Assembly: GCA_943737045.1 (NCBI GenBank)
Contig: CALSFV010000091.1
Span: 124,001-188,000 of the forward strand
Source of the DNA: Parapristionchus giblindavisi
Lineage: Eukaryota > Nematoda > Chromadorea > Rhabditida > Diplogasteridae
DNA: 64,000 nt
Direction of reading: 5' to 3'
A program made the position numbers and the translations under genes. Positions 10,669-22,679 of the stretch are shown here, one piece after another. Position 1 is the first letter of the stretch. Every line of letters starts with the position of its first letter. A model generated the notes under the pieces. The model saw nothing but the letters and a program-made list of their open reading frames with translations, did no database searches and was not told where the DNA came from.

Positions 10669-11314
10669 GTATATGACAAGATAGGTTTCATTTTCATTTT
10701 CATATTTCTCAAGTTATCTTGATCATATCAGAGTAAAAGCTACTTTTGTACTTCGGTCATTATAGCAACAGTAAAATATTACAGCTCGACATGACCTGAA
10801 GAGTGTCTCATTGAGAACTTTTTCCTCTTTCACATAGTATATTACTCGATAAGTATCATTGACAATTAGACTTGTAACGAATTATTTTGTACCAAAAACA
10901 GAGAGTATTGAAAGATAAATTTACATATTGGCCGTACTGACCACTTTGAAATGGTTTATCTTATTCAGAATTTTTCGCTCTTTCATTTGGTATATGACAC
11001 GATAGGTTTCATTTGCATTTTCATATTTCTCAAGTTATCTTGATCATATCAGAGTAAAAGCTACTTTTGTACTTCGGTCATTATAGCAGCAGTAAAATAT
11101 TGCAGCTCGACATGACCTGAAGTGTGTCTCATTCAGAATTTTTTCCTCTTTCACATAGTATATTATTCGATAAGTATCATTGACAATTAGACTTGTAACG
11201 AATTATTTTGTACCAAAAACAGAGAGTATTGAAAGATAAATTTACATATTGGCCGTACTGACCACTTTGAAATGGTTTATCTTATTCAGATTTTTTCGCT
11301 CTTTCATTTGGTAT

Positions 11315-11434
11315 CACAGCGTTCTCATGACTTTCAAAGCAAGAACGACCGCTCAACATACAAACTCTCTCGAATACAATGGTCTCTCCTTTGTCTTGCT
11401 TTGGAAGAAAAATGGCTTGGACCAGAATACTGTG
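11315..11434 (+). mobile_element. 120 bp MITE-like insert, copy 5
   Basis: Same insert in the monomer starting at 11154. This unit shares the GAGTGTCTCATTGAGAAC variant with the monomers starting at 5848 and 10388. Confidence 0.7.
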
Positions 11435-12079
11435 GTATATGACAAGATAGGTTTCATTTTCATTTTCATATTTCTCAAGTTATCTTGATCATATCAGAGT
11501 AAAAGCTACTTTTGTACTTCGGTCATTATAGCAACAGTAAAATATTACAGCTCGACATGACCTGAAGAGTGTCTCATTGAGAACTTTTTCCTCTTTCACA
11601 TAGTATATTACTCGATAAGTATCATTGACAATTAGACTTGTAACGAATTATTTTGTACCAAAAACAGAGATTATTGAAAGATAAATTTACATATTGGCCG
11701 TACTGACCACTTTGAAATGGTTTATCTTATTCAGAATTTTTCGCTCTTTCATTTGGTATATGACACGATAGGTTTCATTTGCATTTTCATATTTCTCAAG
11801 TTATCTTGATCATATCAGAGTAAAAGCTACTTTTGTACTTCGGTCATTATAGCAGCAGTAAAATATTACAGCTCGACATGACCTGAAGTGTGTCTCATTC
11901 AGAATTTTTTCCTCTTTCACATAGTATATTAATCGATGAGTATCATTGACAATTAGACTTGTAACGAATTATTTTGTACCAAAAACAGAGAGTATTGAAA
12001 GATAAATTTACATATTGGCCGTACTGACCACTTGAAATGGTTTATCTTATTCAGATTTTTTCGCTCTTTCATTTGGTAT

Positions 12080-12199
12080 CACAGCGTTCTCATGACTTTC
12101 AAAGCAAGAACGACCGCTCAACATACAAACTCTCTCGAATACAATGGTCTCTCCTTTGTCTTGCTTTGGAAGAAAAATGGCCTGGACCAGAATACTGTG
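12080..12199 (+). mobile_element. 120 bp MITE-like insert, copy 6
   Basis: Same insert in the monomer starting at 11920, carrying the copy-2 diagnostic bases. This monomer also took the 208 bp TA MITE about 100 bp further on, so two elements of different ages share one repeat unit. Confidence 0.7.
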
Positions 12200-12295
12200 G
12201 TATATGACAAGATAGGTTTCATTTTCATTTTCATATTTCTCAAGTTATCTTGATCATATCAGAGTAAAAGCTACTTTTGTACTTCGGTCATTATA

Positions 12296-12503
12296 CTCTG
12301 GTATTTTGCCACTTAAAGTCTACTTAAACTTTCCCACTTTAAGTAGACTTTAAGTAAACTTAAAGTGAGACGTAAGTCTACTTAAAGTGGTGTGGTATAC
12401 TGTAATGCATTTCGTCAAATGTTCTTTCACTTAAAGTATACTTAAAGTCTACTTAAAGTCTGTGACGTAGTTTAAGTAGACTTTAAGTGGCAAAATACCA
12501 GAG
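12296..12503. mobile_element. 208 bp TA-flanked MITE with long TIRs
   Basis: The element starts CTCTGGTATTTTGCCACTTA and ends with its inverse, the match running about 34 bp. It is flanked by TA (12294-12295 and 12504-12505), where the uninterrupted satellite reads CATTATAGCAGC. The TA duplication fits the Tc1/mariner group, but without a transposase this stays provisional. The interior is crowded with ACTTAAAGT and its inverse ACTTTAAGT, often joined as AAGTCTACTTAA. It cannot code for protein. The paralogous block at 6614-7057 lacks it, giving a clean empty site. Confidence 0.88.
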
Positions 12504-13696
12504 TAGCAGCAGTAAAATATTACAGCTCGACATGACCTGAAGTGTGTCTCATTCAGAATTTTTTCCTCTTTCACATAGTATATTAATCGATGAGTATCAT
12601 TGACAATTAGACTTGTAACGAATTATTTTGTACCAAAAACAGAGAGTATTGAAAGATAAATTTACATATTGGCCGTACTGACCACTTGAAATGGTTTATC
12701 TTATTCAGATTTTTTCGCTCTTTCATTTGGTATATGACACGATAGGTTTCATTTGCATTTTCATATTTCTCAAGTTATCTTGATCATATCACAGTAAAAG
12801 CTACTTTTGTACTTCGGTCATTATAGCAGCAGTAAAATATTACAGCTCGACATGACCTGAACTGTGTCTCATTCAGAATTTTTTCCTCTTTCACATAGTA
12901 TATTACTCGATAAGTATCATTGACAATTAGACTTGTAACGAATTATTGTGTACCAAAAACAGAGAGTATTGAAAGATAAATTTACATATTGTCCGTACTG
13001 ACCACTTTGAAATGGTTTATCTTATTCAGAATTTTTCGCTCTTTCATTTGGTATATGACACGATAGGTTTCATTTTCATTTTGATATTTCTCAAGTTATC
13101 TTGATCATATCAGAGTAAAAGCTACTTTTGTACTTCGGTCATTATAGCAGCAGTAAAATATTACAGCTCGACATGACCTGAAGTGTGTCTCATTCAGAAT
13201 TTTTTCCTCTTTCACATAGTATATTAATCGATAAGTATCATTGACAATTAGACTTGTAACGAATTATTTTGTACCAAAAACAGAGAGTATTGAAAGATAA
13301 ATTTACATATTGGCCGTACTGACCACTTTGAAATGGTTTATCTTATTCAGAATTTTTCGCTCTTTCATTTGGTGTATGACACGATAGGTTTCATTTTCAT
13401 TTTGATATTTCTCAAGTTATCTTGTTCATATCAGAGTAAAAGCTACTTTTGTACTTCGGTCACTAAAGCAGCAGTAAAATATTACAGCTCGACATGACCT
13501 GAAGTGTGTCTCATTCAGAATTTTTTCCTCTTTCACATAGTATATTATTCGATAAGTATCATTGACAATTAGACTTGTAACGAATTATTTTGTACCAAAA
13601 ACAGAGAGTATTGAAAGATAAATTTACATATTGGCCGTACTGACCACTTTGAAATGGTTTATCTTATTCAGATTTTTTCGCTCTTTCATTTGGTAT

Positions 13697-13816
13697 CACA
13701 GCGTTCTCATGACTTTCAAAGCAAGAACGACCGCTCAACATACAAACTCTCTCGAATACAATGGTCTCTCCTTTGTCTTGCTTTGGAAGAAAAATGGCTT
13801 GGACCAGAATACTGTG
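13697..13816 (+). mobile_element. 120 bp MITE-like insert, copy 7
   Basis: Last insert-bearing monomer in the window (13536-13980). No long monomer is seen in the remaining 50 kb of array. Confidence 0.7.
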
Positions 13817-14942
13817 GTATATGACAAGATAGGTTTCATTTTCATTTTCATATTTCTCAAGTTATCTTGATCATATCAGAGTAAAAGCTACTTTTGTACT
13901 TCGGTCATTATAGCAACAGTAAAATATTACAGCTCGACATGACCTGAAGTGTGTCTCATTCAGAATTTTTTCCTCTTTCACATAGTATATTATTCGATAA
14001 GTATCATTGACAATTAGACTTGTAACGAATTATTTTGTACCAAAAACAGAGAGTATTGAAAGATAAATTTACATATTGGCCGTACTGACCACTTTGAAAT
14101 GGTTTATCTTATTCAGAATTTTTCGCTCTTTCATTTGGTATATGACACGATAGGTTTCATTTGCATTTTCATATTTCTCAAGTTATCTTGATCATATCAG
14201 AGTAAAAGCTACTTTTGTACTTCGGTCATTATAGCAGCAGTAAAATATTACAGCTCGACATGACCTGAAGTGTGTCTCATTCAGAATTTTTTCCTCTTTC
14301 ACATAGTATATTAATCGATGAGTATCATTGACAATTAGACTTGTAACGAATTATTTTGTACCAAAAACAGAGAGTATTGAAAGATAAATTTACATATTGG
14401 CCGTACTGACCACTTGAAATGGTTTATCTTATTCAGATTTTTTCGCTCTTTCATTTGGTATATGACAAGATAGGTTTCATTTTCATTTTCATATTTCTCA
14501 AGTTATCTTGATCATATCAGAGTAAAAGCTACTTTTGTACTTCGGTCATTATAGCAACAGTAAAATATTACAGCTCGACATGACCTGAAGTGTGTCTCAT
14601 TCAGAATTTTTTCCTCTTTCACATAGTATATTAATCGATAAGTATCATTGACAATTAGACTTGTAACGAATTATTTTGTACCAAAAACAGAGAGTATTGA
14701 AAGATAAATTTACATATTGGCCGTACTGACCACTTTGAAATGGTTTATCTTATTCAGAATTTTTCGCTCTTTCATTTGGTATATGACACGATAGGTTTCA
14801 TTTGCATTTTCATATTTCTCAAGTTATCTTGATCATATCAGAGTAAAAGCTACTTTTGTACTTCGGTCATTATAGCAGCAGTAAAATATTGCAGCTCGAC
14901 ATGACCTGAAGTGTGTCTCATTCAGAATTTTTTCCTCTTTCA

Positions 14943-17900
14943 CATAGTATATTATTCGATAAGTATCATTGACAATTAGACTTGTAACGAATTATTTTGT
15001 ACCAAAAACAGAGAGTATTGAAAGATAAATTTACATATTGGCCGTACTGACCACTTTGAAATGGTTTATCTTATTCAGATTTTTTCGCTCTTTCATTTGG
15101 TATATGGCACGATAGGTTTCATTTGCATTTTCATATTTCTCAAGTTATCTTGATCATATCACAGTAAAAGCTACTTTTGTACTTCGGTCATTATAGCAGC
15201 AGTAAAATATTACAGCTCGACATGACCTGAACTGTGTCTCATTCAGAATTTTTTCCTCTTTCACATAGTATATTACTCGATAAGTATCATTGACAATTAG
15301 ACTTGTAACGAATTATTGTGTACCAAAAACAGAGAGTATTGAAAGATAAATTTACATATTGTCCGTACTGACCACTTTGAAATGGTTTATCTTATTCAGA
15401 ATTTTTCGCTCTTTCATTTGGTATATGACACGATAGGTTTCATTTTCATTTTGATATTTCTCAAGTTATCTTGATCATATCAGAGTAAAAGCTACTTTTG
15501 TACTTCGGTCATTATAGCAGCAGTAAAATATTACAGCTCGACATGACCTGAAGTGTGTCTCATTCAGAATTTTTTCCTCTTTCACATAGTATATTAATCG
15601 ATAAGTATCATTGACAATTAGACTTGTAACGAATTATTTTGTACCAAAAACAGAGAGTATTGAAAGATAAATTTACATATTGGCCGTACTGACCACTTTG
15701 AAATGGTTTATCTTATTCAGAATTTTTCGCTCTTTCATTTGGTGTATGACACGATAGGTTTCATTTTCATTTTGATATTTCTCAAGTTATCTTGTTCATA
15801 TCAGAGTAAAAGCTACTTTTGTACTTCGGTCATTATATCAGCAGTAAAATATTACAGCTCGACATGACCTGAAGTGTGTCTCATTCAGAATTTTTTCCTC
15901 TTTCACATAGTATATTAATCGATAAGTATCATTGACAATTAGACTTGTAACGAATTATTTTGTACCAAAAACAGAGAGTATTGAAAGATAAATTTACATA
16001 TTGGCCGTACTGACCACTTTGAAATGGTTTATCTTATTCAGAATTTTTCGCTCTTTCATTTGGTGTATGACACGATAGGTTTCATTTTCATTTTGATATT
16101 TCTCAAGTTATCTTGTTCATATCAGAGTAAAAGCTACTTTTCTACTTCGGTCATTATAGCAGCAGTAAAATATTACAGCTCGACATGACCTGAAGTGTGT
16201 CTCATTCAGAATTTTTTCCTCTTTCACATAGTATATTACTCGATAAGTATCATTGACAATTAGACTTGTAACGAATTATTTTGTACCAAAAACAGAGAGT
16301 ATTGAAAGATAAATTTACATATTGGCCGTACTGACCACTTTGAAATGGTTTATCTTATTCAGAATTTTTCGCTCTTTCATTTGGTATGTGACACGATAGG
16401 TTTCATTTTCATTTTCATATTTCTCAAGTTATCTTGATCATATCAGAGTAAAAGCTACTTTTGTACTTCGGTCACTAAAGCAGCAGTAAAATATTACAGC
16501 TCGACATGACCTGAAGTGTGTCTCATTCAGAATTTTTTCCTCTTTCACATAGTATATTATTCGATAAGTATCATTGACAATTAGACTTGTAACGAATTAT
16601 TTTGTACCAAAAACAGAGAGTATTGAAAGATAAATTTACATATTGGCCGTACTGACCACTTTGAAATGGTTTATCTTATTCAGATTTTTTCGCTCTTTCA
16701 TTTGGTATATGACACGATAGGTTTCATTTGCATTTTCATATTTCTCAAGTTATCTTGATCATATCACAGTAAAAGCTACTTTTGTACTTCGGTCATTATA
16801 GCAGCAGTAAAATATTACAGCTCGACATGACCTGAACTGTGTCTCATTCAGAATTTTTTCCTCTTTCACATAGTATATTACTCGATAAGTATCATTGACA
16901 ATTAGACTTGTAACGAATTATTGTGTACCAAAAACAGAGAGTATTGAAAGATAAATTTACATATTGTCCGTACTGACCACTTTGAAATGGTTTATCTTAT
17001 TCAGAATTTTTCGCTCTTTCATTTGGTATATGACACGATAGGTTTCATTTTCATTTTGATATTTCTCAAGTTATCTTGATCATATCAGAGTAAAAGCTAC
17101 TTTTGTACTTCGGTCATTATAGCAGCAGTAAAATATTACAGCTCGACATGACCTGAAGTGTGTCTCATTCAGAATTTTTTCCTCTTTCACATAGTATATT
17201 AATCGATAAGTATCATTGACAATTAGACTTGTAACGAATTATTTTGTACCAAAAACAGAGAGTATTGAAAGATAAATTTACATATTGGCCGTACTGACCA
17301 CTTTGAAATGGTTTATCTTATTCAGAATTTTTCGCTCTTTCATTTGGTGTATGACACGATAGGTTTCATTTTCATTTTGATATTTCTCAAGTTATCTTGT
17401 TCATATCAGAGTAAAAGCTACTTTTGTACTTCGGTCATTATATCAGCAGTAAAATATTACAGCTCGACATGACCTGAAGTGTGTCTCATTCAGAATTTTT
17501 TCCTCTTTCACATAGTATATTAATCGATAAGTATCATTGACAATTAGACTTGTAACGAATTATTTTGTACCAAAAACAGAGAGTATTGAAAGATAAATTT
17601 ACATATTGGCCGTACTGACCACTTTGAAATGGTTTATCTTATTCAGAATTTTTCGCTCTTTCATTTGGTGTATGACACGATAGGTTTCATTTTCATTTTG
17701 ATATTTCTCAAGTTATCTTGTTCATATCAGAGTAAAAGCTACTTTTCTACTTCGGTCATTATAGCAGCAGTAAAATATTACAGCTCGACATGACCTGAAG
17801 TGTGTCTCATTCAGAATTTTTTCCTCTTTCACATAGTATATTACTCGATAAGTATCATTGACAATTAGACTTGTAACGAATTATTTTGTACCAAAAACAG

Positions 17901-18152
17901 AGAGTATTGAAAGATAAATTTACATATTGGCCGTACTGACCACTTTGAAATGGTTTATCTTATTCAGAATTTTTCGCTCTTTCATTTGGTATGTGACACG
18001 ATAGGTTTCATTTTCATTTTCATATTTCTCAAGTTATCTTGATCATATCAGAGTAAAAGCTACTTTTGTACTTCGGTCACTAAAGCAGCAGTAAAATATT
18101 ACAGCTCGACATGACCTGAAGTGTGTCTCATTCAGAATTTTTTCCTCTTTCA
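14943..18152 (+). repeat. Two tandem copies of a five-unit, 1605 bp higher-order repeat
   Basis: Markers recur at exactly 1605 bp: GAACTGTGTC (15228 and 16833), TTATATCAGCAG, TTTTCTACTTCGG, GGTATGTGACAC and CACTAAAGC. Copy 1 is 14943-16547 and copy 2 is 16548-18152; a singleton GGCACG near 15107 separates them. Confidence 0.85.
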
Positions 18153-21100
18153 CATAGTATATTAATCGATAAGTATCATTGACAATTAGACTTGTAACGA
18201 ATTATTTTGTACCAAAAACAGAGAGTATTGAAAGATAAATTTACATATTGGCCGTACTGACCACTTTGAAATGGTTTATCTTATTCAGAATTTTTCGCTC
18301 TTTCATTTGGTGTATGACACGATAGGTTTCATTTTCATTTTGATATTTCTCAAGTTATCTTGTTCATATCAGAGTAAAAGCTACTTTTGTACTTCGGTCA
18401 TTATAGCAGCAGTAAAATATTACAGCTCGACATGACCTGAAGTGTGTCTCATTCAGATTTTTTTCTTCTTTCACATAGTATATTAATCGATAAGTATCAT
18501 TGACAATTAGACTTGTAACGAATTATTTTGTACCAAAAACAGAGAGTATTGAAAGATAAATTTACATATTGGCCGTACTGACCACTTTGAAATGGTTTAT
18601 CTTATTCAGAATTTTTCGCTCTTTCATTTGGTATATGACACGATAGGTTTCATTTTCATTTTGATATTTCTCAAGTTATCTTGATCATATCAGAGTAAAA
18701 GCTACTTTTGTACTTCGGTCATTATAGCAACAGTAAAATATTACAGCTCGACATGACCTGAAGTGTGTCTCATTCAGAATTTTTTCCTCTTTCACATAGT
18801 ATATTACTCGATAAGTATCATTGACAATTAGACTTGTAACGAATTATTTTGTACCAAAAACAGAGAGTATTGAAAGATAAATTTACATATTGGCCGTACT
18901 GACCACTTTGAAATGGTTTATCTTATTCAGAATTTTTCGCTCTTTCATTTGGTATATGACACGATAGGTTTCATTTTCATTTTCATATTTCTCAAGTTAT
19001 CTTGATCATATCAGAGTAAAAGCTACTTTTGTACTTCGGTCACTAAAGCAGCAGTAAAATATTACAGCTCGACATGACCTGAAGTGTGTCTCATTCAGAA
19101 TTTTTTCCTCTTTCACATAGTATATTAATCGATAAGTATCATTGACAATTAGACTTGTAACGAATTATTTTGTACCAAAAACAGAGAGTATTGAAAGATA
19201 AATTTACATATTGGCCGTACTGACCACTTTGAAATGGTTTATCTTATTCAGAATTTTTCGCTCTTTCATTTGGTTTATGACACGATAGGTTTCATTTTCA
19301 TTTTGATATTTCTCAAGTTATCTTGTTCATATCAGAGTAAAAGCTACTTTTGTACTTCGGTCATTATAGCAGCAGTAAAATATTACAGCTCGACATGACC
19401 TGAAGTGTGTCTCATTCAGAATTTTTTCCTCTTTCACATAGTATATTAATCGATAAGTATCATTGACAATTAGACTTGTAACGAATTATTTTGTACCAAA
19501 AACAGAGAGTATTGAAAGATAAATTTACATATTGGCCGTACTGACCACTTTGAAATGGTTTATCTTATTCAGAATTTTTCGCTCTTTCATTTGGTGTATG
19601 ACACGATAGGTTTCATTTTCATTTTGATATTTCTCAAGTTATCTTGTTCATATCAGAGTAAAAGCTACTTTTCTACTTCGGTCATTATAGCAGCAGTAAA
19701 ATATTACAGCTCGACATGACCTGAAGTGTGTCTCATTCAGAATTTTTTCCTCTTTCACATAGTATATTACTCGATAAGTATCATTGACAATTAGACTTGT
19801 AACGAATTATTTTGTACCAAAAACAGAGAGTATTGAAAGATAAATTTACATATTGGCCGTACTGACCACTTTGAAATGGTTTATCTTATTCAGAATTTTT
19901 CGCTCTTTCATTTGGTATGTGACACGATAGGTTTCATTTTCATTTTCATATTTCTCAAGTTATCTTGATCATATCAGAGTAAAAGCTACTTTTGTACTTC
20001 GGTCACTAAAGCAGCAGTAAAATATTACAGCTCGACATGACCTGAAGTGTGTCTCATTCAGAATTTTTTCCTCTTTCACATAGTATATTAATCGATAAGT
20101 ATCATTGACAATTAGACTTGTAACGAATTATTTTGTACCAAAAACAGAGAGTATTGAAAGATAAATTTACATATTGGCCGTACTGACCACTTTGAAATGG
20201 TTTATCTTATTCAGAATTTTTCGCTCTTTCATTTGGTGTATGACACGATAGGTTTCATTTTCATTTTGATATTTCTCAAGTTATCTTGTTCATATCAGAG
20301 TAAAAGCTACTTTTGTACTTCGGTCATTATAGCAGCAGTAAAATATTACAGCTCGACATGACCTGAAGTGTGTCTCATTCAGATTTTTTTCTTCTTTCAC
20401 ATAGTATATTAATCGATAAGTATCATTGACAATTAGACTTGTAACGAATTATTTTGTACCAAAAACAGAGAGTATTGAAAGATAAATTTACATATTGGCC
20501 GTACTGACCACTTTGAAATGGTTTATCTTATTCAGAATTTTTCGCTCTTTCATTTGGTATATGACACGATAGGTTTCATTTTCATTTTGATATTTCTCAA
20601 GTTATCTTGATCATATCAGAGTAAAAGCTACTTTTGTACTTCGGTCATTATAGCAACAGTAAAATATTACAGCTCGAAATGACCTGAAGTGTGTCTCATT
20701 CAGAATTTTTTCCTCTTTCACATAGTATATTACTCGATAAGTATCATTGACAATTAGACTTGTAACGAATTATTTTGTACCAAAAACAGAGAGTATTGAA
20801 AGATAAATTTACATATTGGCCGTACTGACCACTTTGAAATGGTTTATCTTATTCAGAATTTTTCGCTCTTTCATTTGGTATATGACACGATAGGTTTCAT
20901 TTTCATTTTCATATTTCTCAAGTTATCTTGATCATATCAGAGTAAAAGCTACTTTTGTACTTCGGTCACTAAAGCAGCAGTAAAATATTACAGCTCGACA
21001 TGACCTGAAGTGTGTCTCATTCAGAATTTTTTCCTCTTTCACATAGTATATTAATCGATAAGTATCATTGACAATTAGACTTGTAACGAATTATTTTGTA

Positions 21101-21362
21101 CCAAAAACAGAGAGTATTGAAAGATAAATTTACATATTGGCCGTACTGACCACTTTGAAATGGTTTATCTTATTCAGAATTTTTCGCTCTTTCATTTGGT
21201 GTATGACACGATAGGTTTCATTTTCATTTTGATATTTCTCAAGTTATCTTGTTCATATCAGAGTAAAAGCTACTTTTGTACTTCGGTCATTATAGCAGCA
21301 GTAAAATATTACAGCTCGACATGACCTGAAGTGTGTCTCATTCAGATTTTTTTCTTCTTTCA
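17511..21362 (+). repeat. Two copies of a six-unit, 1926 bp higher-order repeat
   Basis: TTTTCTACTTCGG, GGTATGTGACAC, CACTAAAGC, CAGATTTTTTTCTTC and GCAACAG recur at a 1926 bp offset between 17511-19436 and 19437-21362. The last unit differs (GGTTTATGAC against GGTGTATGAC). Confidence 0.75.
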
Positions 21363-21471
21363 CATAGTATATTAATCGATAAGTATCATTGACAATTAGA
21401 CTTGTAACGAATTATTTTGTACCAAAAACAGAGAGTATTGAAAGATAAATTTACATATTGGCCGTACTGAC

Positions 21472-22175
21472 TAGGGTGGCGAGAATTGCTCTCGAATGAG
21501 CCTGTTTTGTAGTCTCTATCGAGTCGAGGTCGAATGGAGAGGATATTCATTCCCCTTGGCAGTCTCTATCTCTCTCCCTCGGATAATCGTTTTTGGGTCG
21601 AATCGAAGTCGAGTCGAGCGTTTTTCAAGGCCGTGTTTGAACAAAACTAGACAAATTTTGTATATTTGAAATCAGCATAACGAGATCTTTAAAATGTTAC
21701 ACAATTCGCATCAAATAATTCAAATTCAAATTTCTCTTTTTCTTTGATGAATACCGTATCCCAATACATTAAATGGGATATGAGTGAGATTGAAGAGTTT
21801 GAATCTGATGACGAATTGGAACTTTAATAATAGTATTGCCATAATAATTGTTATCAAATTAATAATATTATTGTATCATAAACCAACAAATTATTAACAA
21901 AACATTTTTTTGAAAAAAATTGTTAAATTTGGCTTCGTTTTATAGCACTTAATGAGCTTATGTCAGAAGTTTAAAAAGTTTTGAATTTGGTCAATGCAGT
22001 GCTGAGAAAAACCTTTCCATTCGATTTCGACTCGACTGTTTTTTGACTATTCGAGACAATGACCCCCTCTCCCGGCTCATTCGATGAGAGAGAGATCGTA
22101 AATGCCTCTCTCCCCGATAACTCGGCCAAGACTGCCAGTGGGAACGAATACTCTTGCGCCATTCTTGCCACCCTA
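21472..22175. mobile_element. 704 bp hAT-like non-autonomous element, copy 1
   Basis: The ends are TAGGGTGGCGAGAAT and ATTCTTGCCACCCTA, inverted with one mismatch. An 8 bp direct duplication GTACTGAC flanks them (21464-21471 and 22176-22183). Eight-base duplications and ends of the form YARNG are characteristic of the hAT superfamily. Subterminal inverted repeats extend inward, with TCGAGTCGAGGTCGAATGG on the left answered by CATTCGATTTCGACTCGAC on the right and AGACTGCCA blocks in inverse. The middle is AT-rich and encodes no transposase. A minus-strand frame at 21971-22228 crosses the element end into satellite and is a chance frame. Confidence 0.9.
21747..21827 (+). pseudogene. Possible 26-codon acidic remnant inside hAT element
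   Basis: A short ATG-initiated frame ends in a very acidic tail (residues 12-26: MSEIEEFESDDELEL, then TAA). It could be the extreme C-terminus of the transposase gene kept in an internally deleted derivative, or chance. It is too short to identify, and the same sequence sits at 30480-30560 in the second copy. Confidence 0.2.
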
Positions 22176-22679
22176 GTACTGACCACTTTGAAATGGTTTA
22201 TCTTATTCAGAATTTTTCGCTCTTTCATTTGGTATATGACACGATAGGTTTCATTTTCATTTTCATATTTCTCAAGTTATCTTGATCATATCAGAGTAAA
22301 AGCTACTTTTGTACTTCGGTCACTAAAGCAGCAGTAAAATATTACAGCTCGACATGACCTGAAGTGTGTCTCATTCAGAATTTTTTCCTCTTTCACATAG
22401 TATATTAATCGATAAGTATCATTGACAATTAGACTTGTAACGAATTATTTTGTACCAAAAACAGAGAGTATTGAAAGATAAATTTACATATTGGCCGTAC
22501 TGACCACTTTGAAATGGTTTATCTTATTCAGAATTTTTCGCTCTTTCATTTGGTGTATGACACGATAGGTTTCATTTTCATTTTGATATTTCTCAAGTTA
22601 TCTTGTTCATATCAGAGTAAAAGCTACTTTTGTACTTCGGTCATTATAGCAGCAGTAAAATATTACAGCTCGACATGAC

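Larger units (their letters stand above)
11154..15045 (+). repeat. 3.6 kb duplicated block, copy 2 (carries TA MITE)
   Basis: Partner of 5848-9530, longer by exactly the 210 bp of MITE plus TA. Agreement ends where copy 1 has CCACTTGAAATGG near 9537 and this copy has CCACTTTGAAATGG near 15053. Confidence 0.85.

Noticed and set aside
5943..13870. Seven near-identical 73-79 codon frames as a repeated small gene family
   Set aside because: They start only at TTG, cross the junction of a 120 bp insert and satellite, and simply recur because the monomer recurs; the short monomers destroy the frame.
21971..22247. Frames of 85 and 62 codons at the right end of the hAT element (and at 30704-30980)
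   Set aside because: They run across the element boundary into satellite on both strands and reflect sequence composition only.
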